From the NCBI GenBank assembly GCA_947177925.1, contig CAMWWJ010000180.1:1-6989 (forward strand): a DNA stretch of 6,989 bases, in the 5' to 3' direction. A program made the translations under genes and the position numbers. The stretch comes from an uncultured Lachnospiraceae bacterium. Lineage in GTDB: Bacteria; Bacillota; Clostridia; Lachnospirales; Lachnospiraceae. The notes below the pieces were generated by a model. That model was not told the origin of the DNA, ran no database searches, and saw only the letters and a list, made by a program, of their open reading frames with translations. Positions 1-6,272 of this stretch are shown here, in pieces (within the stretch, counting starts at the first letter, position 1; each line of letters opens with the position of its first letter).

Positions 1-63
1 CGATATATAACAAAAATAATCTCTTCAGATACTTTTTTATCTCTACTGTCTATTATGAAACCC

Positions 64-69
64 AGGGAG
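64..69 (+). promoter_or_regulatory. Ribosome binding site of the pyruvyl transferase-FrhB fusion gene
   Basis: The sequence AGGGAG lies 10 bases before the ATG at 80 and supports that start. The 79 bases before the gene are AT-rich and hold no other gene. A TATTAT at 51-56 could be a -10 box, but no convincing -35 stands 16-18 bases upstream, so I call no promoter here. Confidence 0.7.
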
Positions 70-79
70 ATTCTATTTT

Positions 80-2419
80 ATGAGAGATATTACCATTGCC
101 ATTACGGCGGCCAGCTACAGCGGCAATAAAGGTGCGGCAGCCATGCTGCAAAGCTCTATCCATCAGCTATACGACAAATACGGCCATCGGCTGAATATCA
201 ATTTGATGTCCGTCTATCCTTCCGAGGACAAAAAACAACTGCCTTTTGACTTTATTCAGGTAGTTCCCGCCAAGCCGGAACAGCTACTATTCATTGCCTT
301 TCCTCTTTCCGTTTTATACCGGCTCTTCAAATGGTGCCCTCCAATCCGCAGACTGCTGGAAAAAAATAAAATTATAAAAGCATATAAGGAAACCGACGTA
401 GTCCTTGACGAAGCAGGGATTTCCTTTGTGGACAGCCGGGGCTTCGTGATGAATACCTATGCCTTTGTATGCGCAGCGGTTCCATTGCTGGTAGGCACTC
501 CGGTCATGAAATATTCCCAGGCAATGGGAACCTTTCATTCCCTCCCAAACCGCCTGTTAGCTAAATGGATCCTTCCTAAGCTGAAGCTGATTTGCGCCAG
601 AGGGGAAGGTACTTTGGAAAACTTAAAGCAGATCGGTATTACCGAAAACGTAAAACTGTGTGCCGACGGCGCCTTTACCATGCCCGACAGCCCTGTCCAC
701 GATGCTGCTGTAGACAGTATCTGTTCAAAAGACGATTTTTATAATGAAAATGTAGTGGCGCTTTCCTTAAGCTCCGTAGTGGAAAAGAAATGCAGGAAGC
801 TTTCCATTCCTTATATGGAGGTTATGGCGGAATTTACCGACTATCTTACAAAGTCAGGCTATCATGTGCTTTTCATTGCCAATGCTGCCAGAATAAACAG
901 CGAAAAGCCCCGCAATAACGATTTAATGGTATGTGATGCCATTTATGATAAGGTAAAGGACAAGGATAAGGTCCGCTGGTACCATAAGGAAATGGATGCC
1001 GAGGAAATCCGCGCTTTCATCAGTAAGAGCCGTGTGCTGGTAGCTTCCCGCTTCCATGCCATGATCGGCGCCCTGGAAAAGCAGGTTCCCGTACTTTTGG
1101 TAGTATGGAGCCACAAATACCAGGAAGTTCTGGATATGTTCCATTTAGGCCAGTATGCCATTGACTTTTCCAATCTGACCTGTGAATCCCTCATAAAGGA
1201 ATTTGAAACATTTATGGCACAGGAACAGGAAATCCGCAAAAGCATTGCGGACAATTACGATACGGTTATGGAAAGCTCTTTAGACAATATCCGCCTGGCA
1301 TGTAAGGTAATTGATGAGGTGGTGGAAAAGAAATCCGAAAAGCCACTGAAAAAGCTGTTTGACTACAATCACCCTGATAAATATTTAGGGCCGCATATTG
1401 CCTGCAGAAAGGGCTATGCCGCTGATGAGGAAATCCGTAAAAATGCCGCTTCGGGAGGCATGATTACCGCTTTATTATGCCATTTGCTAAAGACCGGACA
1501 GATTGACGGCGCTTTTGTGACAAAGAGTGTGATACGTAATAACGAGCTGTCCTATGAACCCATGATCGCCACTACCGAAGAGCAGCTCAAAGACTGTTCT
1601 TCCAGCATCTATATGGACATGCCTCTGCTGAAACATCTTGACCTGATACGCAGCTTTCAAGGCAGGACTGCAGTTGTCCTGACTCCCTGTCTGATGCGCT
1701 CCTTAAACGCAATGATGGAAAAGGATGCTCTCTTAAAGGAACGGATCGTCTTAAAGCTGGCTCTTTACTGCAGCGGGAACCATACAAAGGATGCCACTTA
1801 TCTTTCCCTGGAAAAATCCGGTATTTCCTTAAAGGATGCTGTACGGATGTATTACCGCAGGGGACATTGGCGGGGGATTTCCTCTGTTCTTTACAAAGAC
1901 GGCACCGAAAAGACCCTGTCCTATACAAAGACCATCTGCGCCTATAAGAATGCCTATTTCTTTGAAAAGGGAAGCTGTATGCTCTGTCAGGATCATTTCG
2001 GAAGCGCATCGGATATCAGCTTTGGCGATATCTGGCTGAAGGAAATGAAAAGCAATCCTATCAAGCATACAAGCTGTGTGATCCGCAATGAGAAGGCATA
2101 CGAAATGTACCGCTCCGCCGTAGATGCCGGCGCCATTATCGACAGCCATATAACCGATACGAAAATGGTAAAAAGCCAGAAAAGGGCGTTGGTTTTCAAA
2201 TTCAATTGTGCCAGAGCCAAAAGCGCTTATTACGCCAAGGAGGGCAGAAGCATATCCATTGATGCGGATTCCAAGTGTAAATGGAACCATAAGCTGGCAT
2301 TTTACCTTGCACGGAAAAATAAGGAGCTGTCAGAAAACAACTATGAAAAAGTACGCAGGCTTCCAACCTGGTTCGTTTATTATTATATGTGCTTTATCCG
2401 CACACTGTTAAGCTTTTAA
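80..2419 (+). CDS. Fusion protein: polysaccharide pyruvyl transferase domain + FrhB-like flavin/Fe-S reductase domain
   Basis: This 779-residue protein joins two domains that are normally separate proteins. Residues 1 to about 415 resemble polysaccharide pyruvyl transferases (CsaB/WcaK family, PF04230), which move pyruvate from phosphoenolpyruvate onto a sugar as a ketal. Visible marks are the N-terminal GNKGAAAM (15-22), an Arg in CARGEGT (R174), and SRFHA (323-327), the Arg-x-His signature of PEP-binding enzymes of this family. A charged linker (about 416-432) leads to a coenzyme F420 hydrogenase/dehydrogenase beta-subunit-like domain (about 433-715): ASGGM (457-461), TPC (C537), YCSG (C564), CMLCQD (C633, C636) and ASDISFGD (643-650). 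Those four cysteines are the likely [4Fe-4S] ligands, and the family also binds FAD. The CxxCxxC ferredoxin segment that often precedes FrhB domains is absent. No signal peptide or clear membrane helix is seen, so it is probably cytoplasmic. The ATG at 80 has a good ribosome site, and the frame is intact across the join. Domain identities are fairly secure; the substrate and the redox reaction are unknown. Confidence 0.88.
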   Translation: MRDITIAITAASYSGNKGAAAMLQSSIHQLYDKYGHRLNINLMSVYPSEDKKQLPFDFIQVVPAKPEQLLFIAFPLSVLYRLFKWCPPIRRLLEKNKIIKAYKETDVVLDEAGISFVDSRGFVMNTYAFVCAAVPLLVGTPVMKYSQAMGTFHSLPNRLLAKWILPKLKLICARGEGTLENLKQIGITENVKLCADGAFTMPDSPVHDAAVDSICSKDDFYNENVVALSLSSVVEKKCRKLSIPYMEVMAEFTDYLTKSGYHVLFIANAARINSEKPRNNDLMVCDAIYDKVKDKDKVRWYHKEMDAEEIRAFISKSRVLVASRFHAMIGALEKQVPVLLVVWSHKYQEVLDMFHLGQYAIDFSNLTCESLIKEFETFMAQEQEIRKSIADNYDTVMESSLDNIRLACKVIDEVVEKKSEKPLKKLFDYNHPDKYLGPHIACRKGYAADEEIRKNAASGGMITALLCHLLKTGQIDGAFVTKSVIRNNELSYEPMIATTEEQLKDCSSSIYMDMPLLKHLDLIRSFQGRTAVVLTPCLMRSLNAMMEKDALLKERIVLKLALYCSGNHTKDATYLSLEKSGISLKDAVRMYYRRGHWRGISSVLYKDGTEKTLSYTKTICAYKNAYFFEKGSCMLCQDHFGSASDISFGDIWLKEMKSNPIKHTSCVIRNEKAYEMYRSAVDAGAIIDSHITDTKMVKSQKRALVFKFNCARAKSAYYAKEGRSISIDADSKCKWNHKLAFYLARKNKELSENNYEKVRRLPTWFVYYYMCFIRTLLSF

Positions 2420-2424
2420 GGAAC

Positions 2425-2430
2425 AGGGAG
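2425..2430 (+). promoter_or_regulatory. Ribosome binding site of the AglD/MprF-like membrane protein gene
   Basis: AGGGAG stands 5 bases before the ATG at 2436 and 8 bases before a second ATG at 2439. The second spacing is closer to ideal, so translation may begin at either of these adjacent codons; the protein differs by one residue. The 16-base gap after the stop at 2419 contains no promoter, which implies co-transcription with the fusion gene. Confidence 0.65.
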
Positions 2431-2435
2431 AATAC

Positions 2436-3368
2436 ATGATGAAAAAATTAGACAAACAGAAAGTAATGAAGCTTATAAAAATTCTTTTCCTGATTTTGGT
2501 GGCCATATTTTTAGTCCGGTATTTTCAGCGCAACATGGAAGATATTAAAAATATGGACTTTCGGATCAACTGGGGGGTATTTGCCTTATCCATGATTTTT
2601 TACTTTTTGTACAAAATCTCGCTGGCCTCCCTATGGCATTATATTACATGGCTGAATCATTCCTCCATTGATTATCCCCAGGCAATTACCTCTTACCTTT
2701 ACTCCATTTTAGGAAAATACATTCCGGGAAAGGTGTTCATGCTGGCTGCAAGGATTCCGGGCTACGAGGCAAAGGGTGTCCCCATAAGGAAGGTTACCAT
2801 CTGTTTCTTTCTGGAAAATATCTGCACTCTGCTGGGGGCCGCATTTTTATTCCTGATTTCACTTTTCTTCTTTCCTAATGATCTGCTAAAGGATTATATG
2901 TGGCTTACCATTGCATTTATTGTGATTTTCTTTATTTGTATCAATCCTAAGATCATCAACTTCTTTTTGCGTATCTTAGGAAAATGGATCAAAAAAGAGG
3001 ATTTGGAAATTCCTTTTACTTACGGACAGATGATACAGGTGGTGCTTTTGTTTATTTTAAACTGGGTAATTGTAGGCATTGGCTTTTATATGCTTGTGTG
3101 CTCCATTTATCCCCTTCCTCTTTCCCAAATGCTCTACGCTGGAGGAATCTTCGGCCTGTCCGCCATTATCGGCATCTTAAGCATTTTTGCCCCTTCCGGC
3201 ATCGGAGTGCGGGAAGGAATCCTTGTGGCAGGTCTGGTGCTTGTAATGCCCAGTGAATATGCCGTAATCATTTCCATCATTTCAAGGCTTTGGGCAACCA
3301 TTGCGGAGCTTTTGTTGATTTTATTCGCATACATTATTCAAAAAATAAAGAGATTAGCAAAACGCTAA
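2436..3368 (+). CDS. AglD/MprF-N-type integral membrane protein (UPF0104, LPG_synthase_TM family)
   Basis: This 310-residue protein is almost wholly hydrophobic, with about eight membrane helices (near 12-29, 45-66, 82-104, 120-146, 152-178, 198-221, 232-252 and 262-301, the last stretch possibly holding two). It carries family hallmarks: GKYIPGK (93-99), APSGIGVREG (252-261) and SRLW (283-286). The same fold forms the flippase half of MprF and the membrane half of the archaeal glycosyltransferase AglD, and stand-alone copies are common in bacterial polysaccharide and teichoic-acid loci. No catalytic lysyl-transferase domain is present, so it is not a complete MprF. A role in moving or handling a lipid-linked intermediate in the membrane is an inference. 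It follows the fusion gene by 16 bases and is probably co-transcribed with it. Its last codons form the left arm of a terminator hairpin. Family assignment is fairly sure, function is not. Confidence 0.85.
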   Translation: MMKKLDKQKVMKLIKILFLILVAIFLVRYFQRNMEDIKNMDFRINWGVFALSMIFYFLYKISLASLWHYITWLNHSSIDYPQAITSYLYSILGKYIPGKVFMLAARIPGYEAKGVPIRKVTICFFLENICTLLGAAFLFLISLFFFPNDLLKDYMWLTIAFIVIFFICINPKIINFFLRILGKWIKKEDLEIPFTYGQMIQVVLLFILNWVIVGIGFYMLVCSIYPLPLSQMLYAGGIFGLSAIIGILSIFAPSGIGVREGILVAGLVLVMPSEYAVIISIISRLWATIAELLLILFAYIIQKIKRLAKR

Positions 3369-3381
3369 TCTCTTTATTTTT
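3341..3381. terminator. Bidirectional intrinsic terminator between convergent genes
   Basis: A perfect 18-bp inverted repeat (arms 3341-3358 and 3364-3381) encloses the 5-base loop AAAAC. The inner ten pairs (AGAGATTAGC with its complement) form the core, and the outer pairs are an A-run facing a T-run. Either strand's transcript therefore ends in a hairpin followed by U residues. It serves the + strand membrane-protein gene, whose stop codon (3366-3368) sits in the right arm, and the - strand glycosyltransferase gene, which stops at 3388. Confidence 0.93.
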
Positions 3382-3387
3382 ATGAAT

Positions 3388-4350
3388 TTATTTTTCTTCT
3401 CTCTGCTTACAGCCGTCATAATCCAGCTTTCTCACATGGAACTGAATATCTTCAAGTAGCTTCCGGTTCGCCGCTATAATATCCGCCTGCAATCCAATGA
3501 TAAAGGTCTGAAATCCTAGCAGCAGAAGGGTGCTTGCTAATATAAGGGATTGTACATGTCCGGCTCCGCTCCCGCTAAAGAAATATACAAGGAACCGGAT
3601 TCCAAGAATCAGTCCCGCTAAAAATATAATGCTTCCCATTGCCCCGAAAAAGGAAAGGGGCTTGTACATCATAAAGGACCGGATAATCGTTACCATGGAT
3701 TTCTTTACATAACCGAACATACTGTGGAACAGCCTGGACTTCCTGAGCTCCGGGTTTGTACGGATCGGTACGGATTCCATTGGAATCTTATTGTGTCCTG
3801 CCTGAATAATCGTCTCCAATGTGTAAGTATACTGATTTACCACATTCATCTGCATAGCAGCTTCCCTGCTGTATGCGCGAAAACCGCTTGGCGCATCGGG
3901 AATATCCGTTTTGGATGCCACCCTTACCGTATAGCTGCCCAAATGCTGCAGCTTCTTTTTTAGAGGGGAAAAATGCTCGGTATCATCAATAGGGCGTTCT
4001 CCAATCACAATATCCGCCTTGCCATCCAGAATGGGCCGTACAAGCTTTTCAATGTCCTCCGCCACATACTGGTTATCTGCATCGGTATTCACAATAATAT
4101 CCGCGCCGTTTCTAAGACAGGCATCCAGCCCTGCCATAAACCCCTTTGCAAGACCCTTATTCTTTTTAAAATTCACTACATAATGGACACCCCATTTTTT
4201 TGCCACATCAACCGTGTTGTCCGTACTTCCGTCATTGATGATCAGATATTCGATCTCATCAATGCCGTCAATATGCTTTGGCAAATCATTTAATGCAATT
4301 TCCAACGTTTCCGCCTCATTTAGACACGGCATCTGAATAATCAGTTTCAT
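3388..4350 (-). CDS. Family 2 glycosyltransferase, DPM1/GtrB-like, with two C-terminal membrane helices
   Basis: This 320-residue enzyme has a GT-A catalytic domain (about 1-225) followed by two membrane helices (about 232-257 and 264-290) and a charged cytoplasmic tail. The start reads MPCLNEAETL (7-16), typical of the nucleotide-binding strand. NDGSTD (39-44) and the DAD motif in TDADNQY (89-95) supply the acidic residues that bind the nucleotide sugar and metal, and SGFRAYS (155-161) is usual in the dolichol-phosphate-mannose synthase-like group. Such proteins generally transfer a sugar from a nucleotide donor onto a polyprenyl phosphate (undecaprenyl phosphate in bacteria) at the inner membrane face; the sugar cannot be read from the sequence. 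It is the last gene of the - strand cluster, separated by 60 bases from the SDR gene, with its own probable promoter in the gap. It converges with the AglD-like gene across a shared terminator. Confidence 0.9.
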   Translation of the reverse strand: MKLIIQMPCLNEAETLEIALNDLPKHIDGIDEIEYLIINDGSTDNTVDVAKKWGVHYVVNFKKNKGLAKGFMAGLDACLRNGADIIVNTDADNQYVAEDIEKLVRPILDGKADIVIGERPIDDTEHFSPLKKKLQHLGSYTVRVASKTDIPDAPSGFRAYSREAAMQMNVVNQYTYTLETIIQAGHNKIPMESVPIRTNPELRKSRLFHSMFGYVKKSMVTIIRSFMMYKPLSFFGAMGSIIFLAGLILGIRFLVYFFSGSGAGHVQSLILASTLLLLGFQTFIIGLQADIIAANRKLLEDIQFHVRKLDYDGCKQREEK

Positions 4351-4354
4351 GCTT

Positions 4355-4360
4355 CTCCCT
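4355..4360 (-). promoter_or_regulatory. Ribosome binding site of the family 2 glycosyltransferase gene
   Basis: On the - strand AGGGAG ends 4 bases before the ATG at 4350, rather close. A second purine motif, AAAGGA at 4362-4367, lies 11 bases away. One or both could guide initiation; no other in-frame start nearby fits the family's N-terminus better. Confidence 0.55.
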
Positions 4361-4388
4361 GTCCTTTCCTCTGCCCGTTTCTGTTCTA

Positions 4389-4417
4389 TTTATAGCACAA
4401 ATATATACACTTAGCAA
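4389..4417 (-). promoter_or_regulatory. Probable sigma-A-type promoter for the glycosyltransferase gene
   Basis: Reading the - strand, a -35-like TTGCTA (4417-4412) is followed after exactly 17 bases by the -10 hexamer TATAAA (4394-4389). The TGC just before it makes an extended -10 (TGnTATAAA). Transcription would start near 4382, giving a leader of about 30 bases before the ATG at 4350. The -35 box overlaps the end of the upstream SDR gene (stop at 4411). The spacer is AT-rich. The match is good but unproven; read-through from the upstream genes is also likely because no terminator is seen in the gap. Confidence 0.6.
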
Positions 4418-5496
4418 GATTGGTTCCGTTCTTCTAAAATCATGACAGCACGGCGTATTCCATCCTTTAAGTCAATTCCCGCATGAAATCCCAATCCATC
4501 CAGCCTTTCATGATCAAGAATCTCCGGCGCTGCATCAAAAAGAGAGGAATCCGTTTCCTGCTCATCTTCCTTTTTAGCAAAGGACAATGTAAGATTCCTT
4601 TCCGGAAAGGCTTCCACTGCAGTTTGGGCAAAGCCCCTGATGGTAATATCAGAGTGACTGGCAGCAATATTGTAAGGCACCATATCCTCTCCCTTTAGCA
4701 ATATGGTCAAAAGAGCGGCTGCCGCATCCGCCACATAACAGAAGCTCCTATAAGCGCTTCCACTGCTCTTTAAAAGAATATTTTCCTTTTTTACTACATT
4801 TGCAAGGAACTGTGCCCACACCCGGTCATCTTCCATGGAAGCCGGGCCATAAATATAGCTGGGCCTTGCTATCTTAACGGACATGCCATAGCTCTTATGA
4901 TAAGCGGCACACAGCGTTTCCGCCGCCCTCTTTCCCTGAGCATAACAATTTTTGTACAGAGTATGGTCTATATAGCCTGTGGTATCTTCCTTCAGCACCT
5001 TGCTGCCATCATGGACGGCACCGTATACCTTCAGGCTTGAAACAAATAAGACGCTCCGGCTTTTACTGCTTTTGGCATATTCCAATGCTTTTGCCGTTCC
5101 TGTCAGATTGGCATTCAAGGTTCCTACCGGATCATTTTCAAAATGCCATGCACTTGCCTGACTTGCCGCATGGATGACATAATCGGCTTTTTCCTTTATC
5201 TGAAAGTCCTCACATACGTCCTGCTCATAAAGCTTAAAATCCTTTCGCTCCAAAAGCGTTCCATATTTTTTTTCGGCACGCTCCCGGTTCCTTACCAGAC
5301 CGATTACCGTAATATCAGTGGCATCCATATCGTTTTTCGCCAATATTCCCAAAATCACATAATAGCTGATAAAGCCTCCCGCTCCGGTAATCAGCAGCGT
5401 TTTTCCTTTTAGCTGTTCCCATGGAAGCTCCGCCTTTGCCACAGGAAGAATATCATCATACACCAACCCGCTTACTGCTTCTTTTACTGCCGCCAT
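4411..5496 (-). CDS. NAD(P)-dependent extended-SDR epimerase/dehydratase family enzyme
   Basis: This 361-residue protein is an extended short-chain dehydrogenase of the nucleotide-sugar epimerase/dehydratase type. After an N-terminal extension of about 30 residues come the Rossmann strand and loop LLITGAGGFIS (34-44), HAASQAS (109-115), FVSSLKVYG (151-159, holding the candidate catalytic Ser), the catalytic pair in YAQGK (Y185, K189) and RPSYIYGP (211-218). The third glycine of GxxGxxG is replaced by Ser44. The ATG at 5496 was chosen because AGGAG lies 10 bases upstream. An in-frame TTG at 5526 would extend the protein by ten residues, but those codons run through that ribosome site and overlap the preceding gene, giving an implausible Lys/Arg-rich tail. 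It starts 19 bases after the cytidylyltransferase gene, so the two probably act in one pathway, perhaps on a CDP-linked or phosphorylated sugar or polyol. The exact reaction (epimerase, dehydratase, reductase or decarboxylase) cannot be told. Confidence 0.87.
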   Translation of the reverse strand: MAAVKEAVSGLVYDDILPVAKAELPWEQLKGKTLLITGAGGFISYYVILGILAKNDMDATDITVIGLVRNRERAEKKYGTLLERKDFKLYEQDVCEDFQIKEKADYVIHAASQASAWHFENDPVGTLNANLTGTAKALEYAKSSKSRSVLFVSSLKVYGAVHDGSKVLKEDTTGYIDHTLYKNCYAQGKRAAETLCAAYHKSYGMSVKIARPSYIYGPASMEDDRVWAQFLANVVKKENILLKSSGSAYRSFCYVADAAAALLTILLKGEDMVPYNIAASHSDITIRGFAQTAVEAFPERNLTLSFAKKEDEQETDSSLFDAAPEILDHERLDGLGFHAGIDLKDGIRRAVMILEERNQSC

Positions 5497-5506
5497 TCTA
5501 CCACTT

Positions 5507-5511
5507 CTCCT
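5507..5511 (-). promoter_or_regulatory. Ribosome binding site that fixes the SDR start at 5496
   Basis: On the - strand AGGAG (within AAAAGGAG, 5514-5507) stands 10 bases before the ATG at 5496. The alternative TTG at 5526 lies upstream of this site and would translate through it, so this element decides in favour of the shorter, 361-residue protein. Confidence 0.8.
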
Positions 5512-5515
5512 TTTC

Positions 5516-6259
5516 CTATTTTTCAAGCCCGTACTTTAATTCTTCTTTGGCAAACTTCCGATAATGCTCATAATAGTAGCCTGCCCGCAGCGTATATAAA
5601 TCCTCAGGGGTGGTTACCTTGATGTTCTGTCTCTCGCCAATGAATATGTGAATGGTCTCTCCTAACTCAATCAAAAGCTCAGCAGAAGAAATCGGATTGG
5701 TAATTCCTCTTTTTTCCGCCTCCTCATGTGCTTTTAATATCTTGTCCATATAATATCCCTGAGGAGCCTGGGTAATGAACATGTTTTTACGCAGATAATT
5801 TTGACGGCAGTTGCTACCATCAAAGCTTTCCAAAACCGAATCTATACTTTGGGTAACCGGTACGGCTGTTCCGTTTTGCCTTGTTTCTACAATACAGTCG
5901 GTAATCAACTGTTCCGAAATCATAGGGCGCACTCCGTCGCATATAAGGACGATATCCTCTTTTTCATAATCCGCTGCCAGCGCCATCAGCCCGTTATGAA
6001 TGGATTCATGGCCGTTTGCGCCTCCCGGCACGATTGCTGAAACCTTCGTAATGCCATATTTCTCAAGCTGCTCCTTTAACACATCTATCCAGCTTTCCAG
6101 ACATGCTATGGAAATCCTGTCCACCATAGGGTGTCTGCAGAATTTTTCCAGCGTATGGATAATAATGGGCTTTCCTTCCACTTCCACAAATTGCTTTGGT
6201 ATATCGGCAGATTGGAATCTGCTGCCTACACCTCCGGCAAAAATAACAACCGAAACCAT
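5516..6259 (-). CDS. IspD/TarI-family cytidylyltransferase
   Basis: This 247-residue protein belongs to the GT-A-fold nucleotidyltransferases that join CTP to a polyol phosphate: 2-C-methyl-D-erythritol 4-phosphate (IspD, isoprenoid pathway) or ribitol 5-phosphate (TarI, wall teichoic acid). Motifs are FAGGVGSRF (7-15) with PKQF (21-24) for CTP binding, GGANGHESI (79-87), CDGVRP (107-112), TQAPQGY (163-169) and NIKVTTPED (212-220). Asp108 and Arg111 match the Asp and Arg of the HDAARP motif in IspD, but DGVRP is nearer to the DSVRP of TarI-like proteins. The C-terminal tail after residue 220 contains YYYEHY. Length fits the family. The gene lies between an ABC exporter ATPase (11-base gap) and a sugar-type SDR (19-base gap), not with isoprenoid genes, so a polysaccharide or teichoic-acid role is more likely than housekeeping IspD. 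It makes a CDP-activated donor; the substrate is uncertain. No typical TarJ alcohol dehydrogenase is next to it. Confidence 0.88.
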   Translation of the reverse strand: MVSVVIFAGGVGSRFQSADIPKQFVEVEGKPIIIHTLEKFCRHPMVDRISIACLESWIDVLKEQLEKYGITKVSAIVPGGANGHESIHNGLMALAADYEKEDIVLICDGVRPMISEQLITDCIVETRQNGTAVPVTQSIDSVLESFDGSNCRQNYLRKNMFITQAPQGYYMDKILKAHEEAEKRGITNPISSAELLIELGETIHIFIGERQNIKVTTPEDLYTLRAGYYYEHYRKFAKEELKYGLEK

Positions 6260-6266
6260 AGCCTTC

Positions 6267-6272
6267 CCTCCT
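6267..6272 (-). promoter_or_regulatory. Ribosome binding site of the cytidylyltransferase gene, overlapping the upstream stop codon
   Basis: A perfect AGGAGG (6272-6267 on the - strand) stands 7 bases before the ATG at 6259. Its first two bases are the last two of the ABC ATPase stop codon (TAG, 6273-6271). This tight packing argues for co-transcription and probably coupled translation. Confidence 0.85.

Noticed and set aside
1..79. Promoter for the fusion gene (TATTAT at 51-56)
   Set aside because: No -35-like hexamer stands at suitable spacing; the AT-rich stretch gives chance matches, and the true promoter may lie left of the window.
1310..1400. Separate start of an independent FrhB gene at the domain junction
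   Set aside because: There is no stop codon, frameshift or Shine-Dalgarno/start pair in the linker; the frame is continuous, so a true fusion is the simpler reading.
1587..2009. 140-codon - strand open frame, rich in Arg and Ser
   Set aside because: The skewed composition and its position opposite the conserved FrhB motifs mark it as a shadow frame.
1829..2290. 153-codon open frame on the - strand inside the fusion gene
   Set aside because: It is wholly antisense to well-conserved FrhB motifs, has no convincing ribosome site and its translation resembles no family I know; it is a by-product of the codon use of the true gene.
4351..4410. Terminator between the SDR and glycosyltransferase genes
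   Set aside because: No stable stem followed by a T-run on the - strand is visible; the gap reads better as a promoter.
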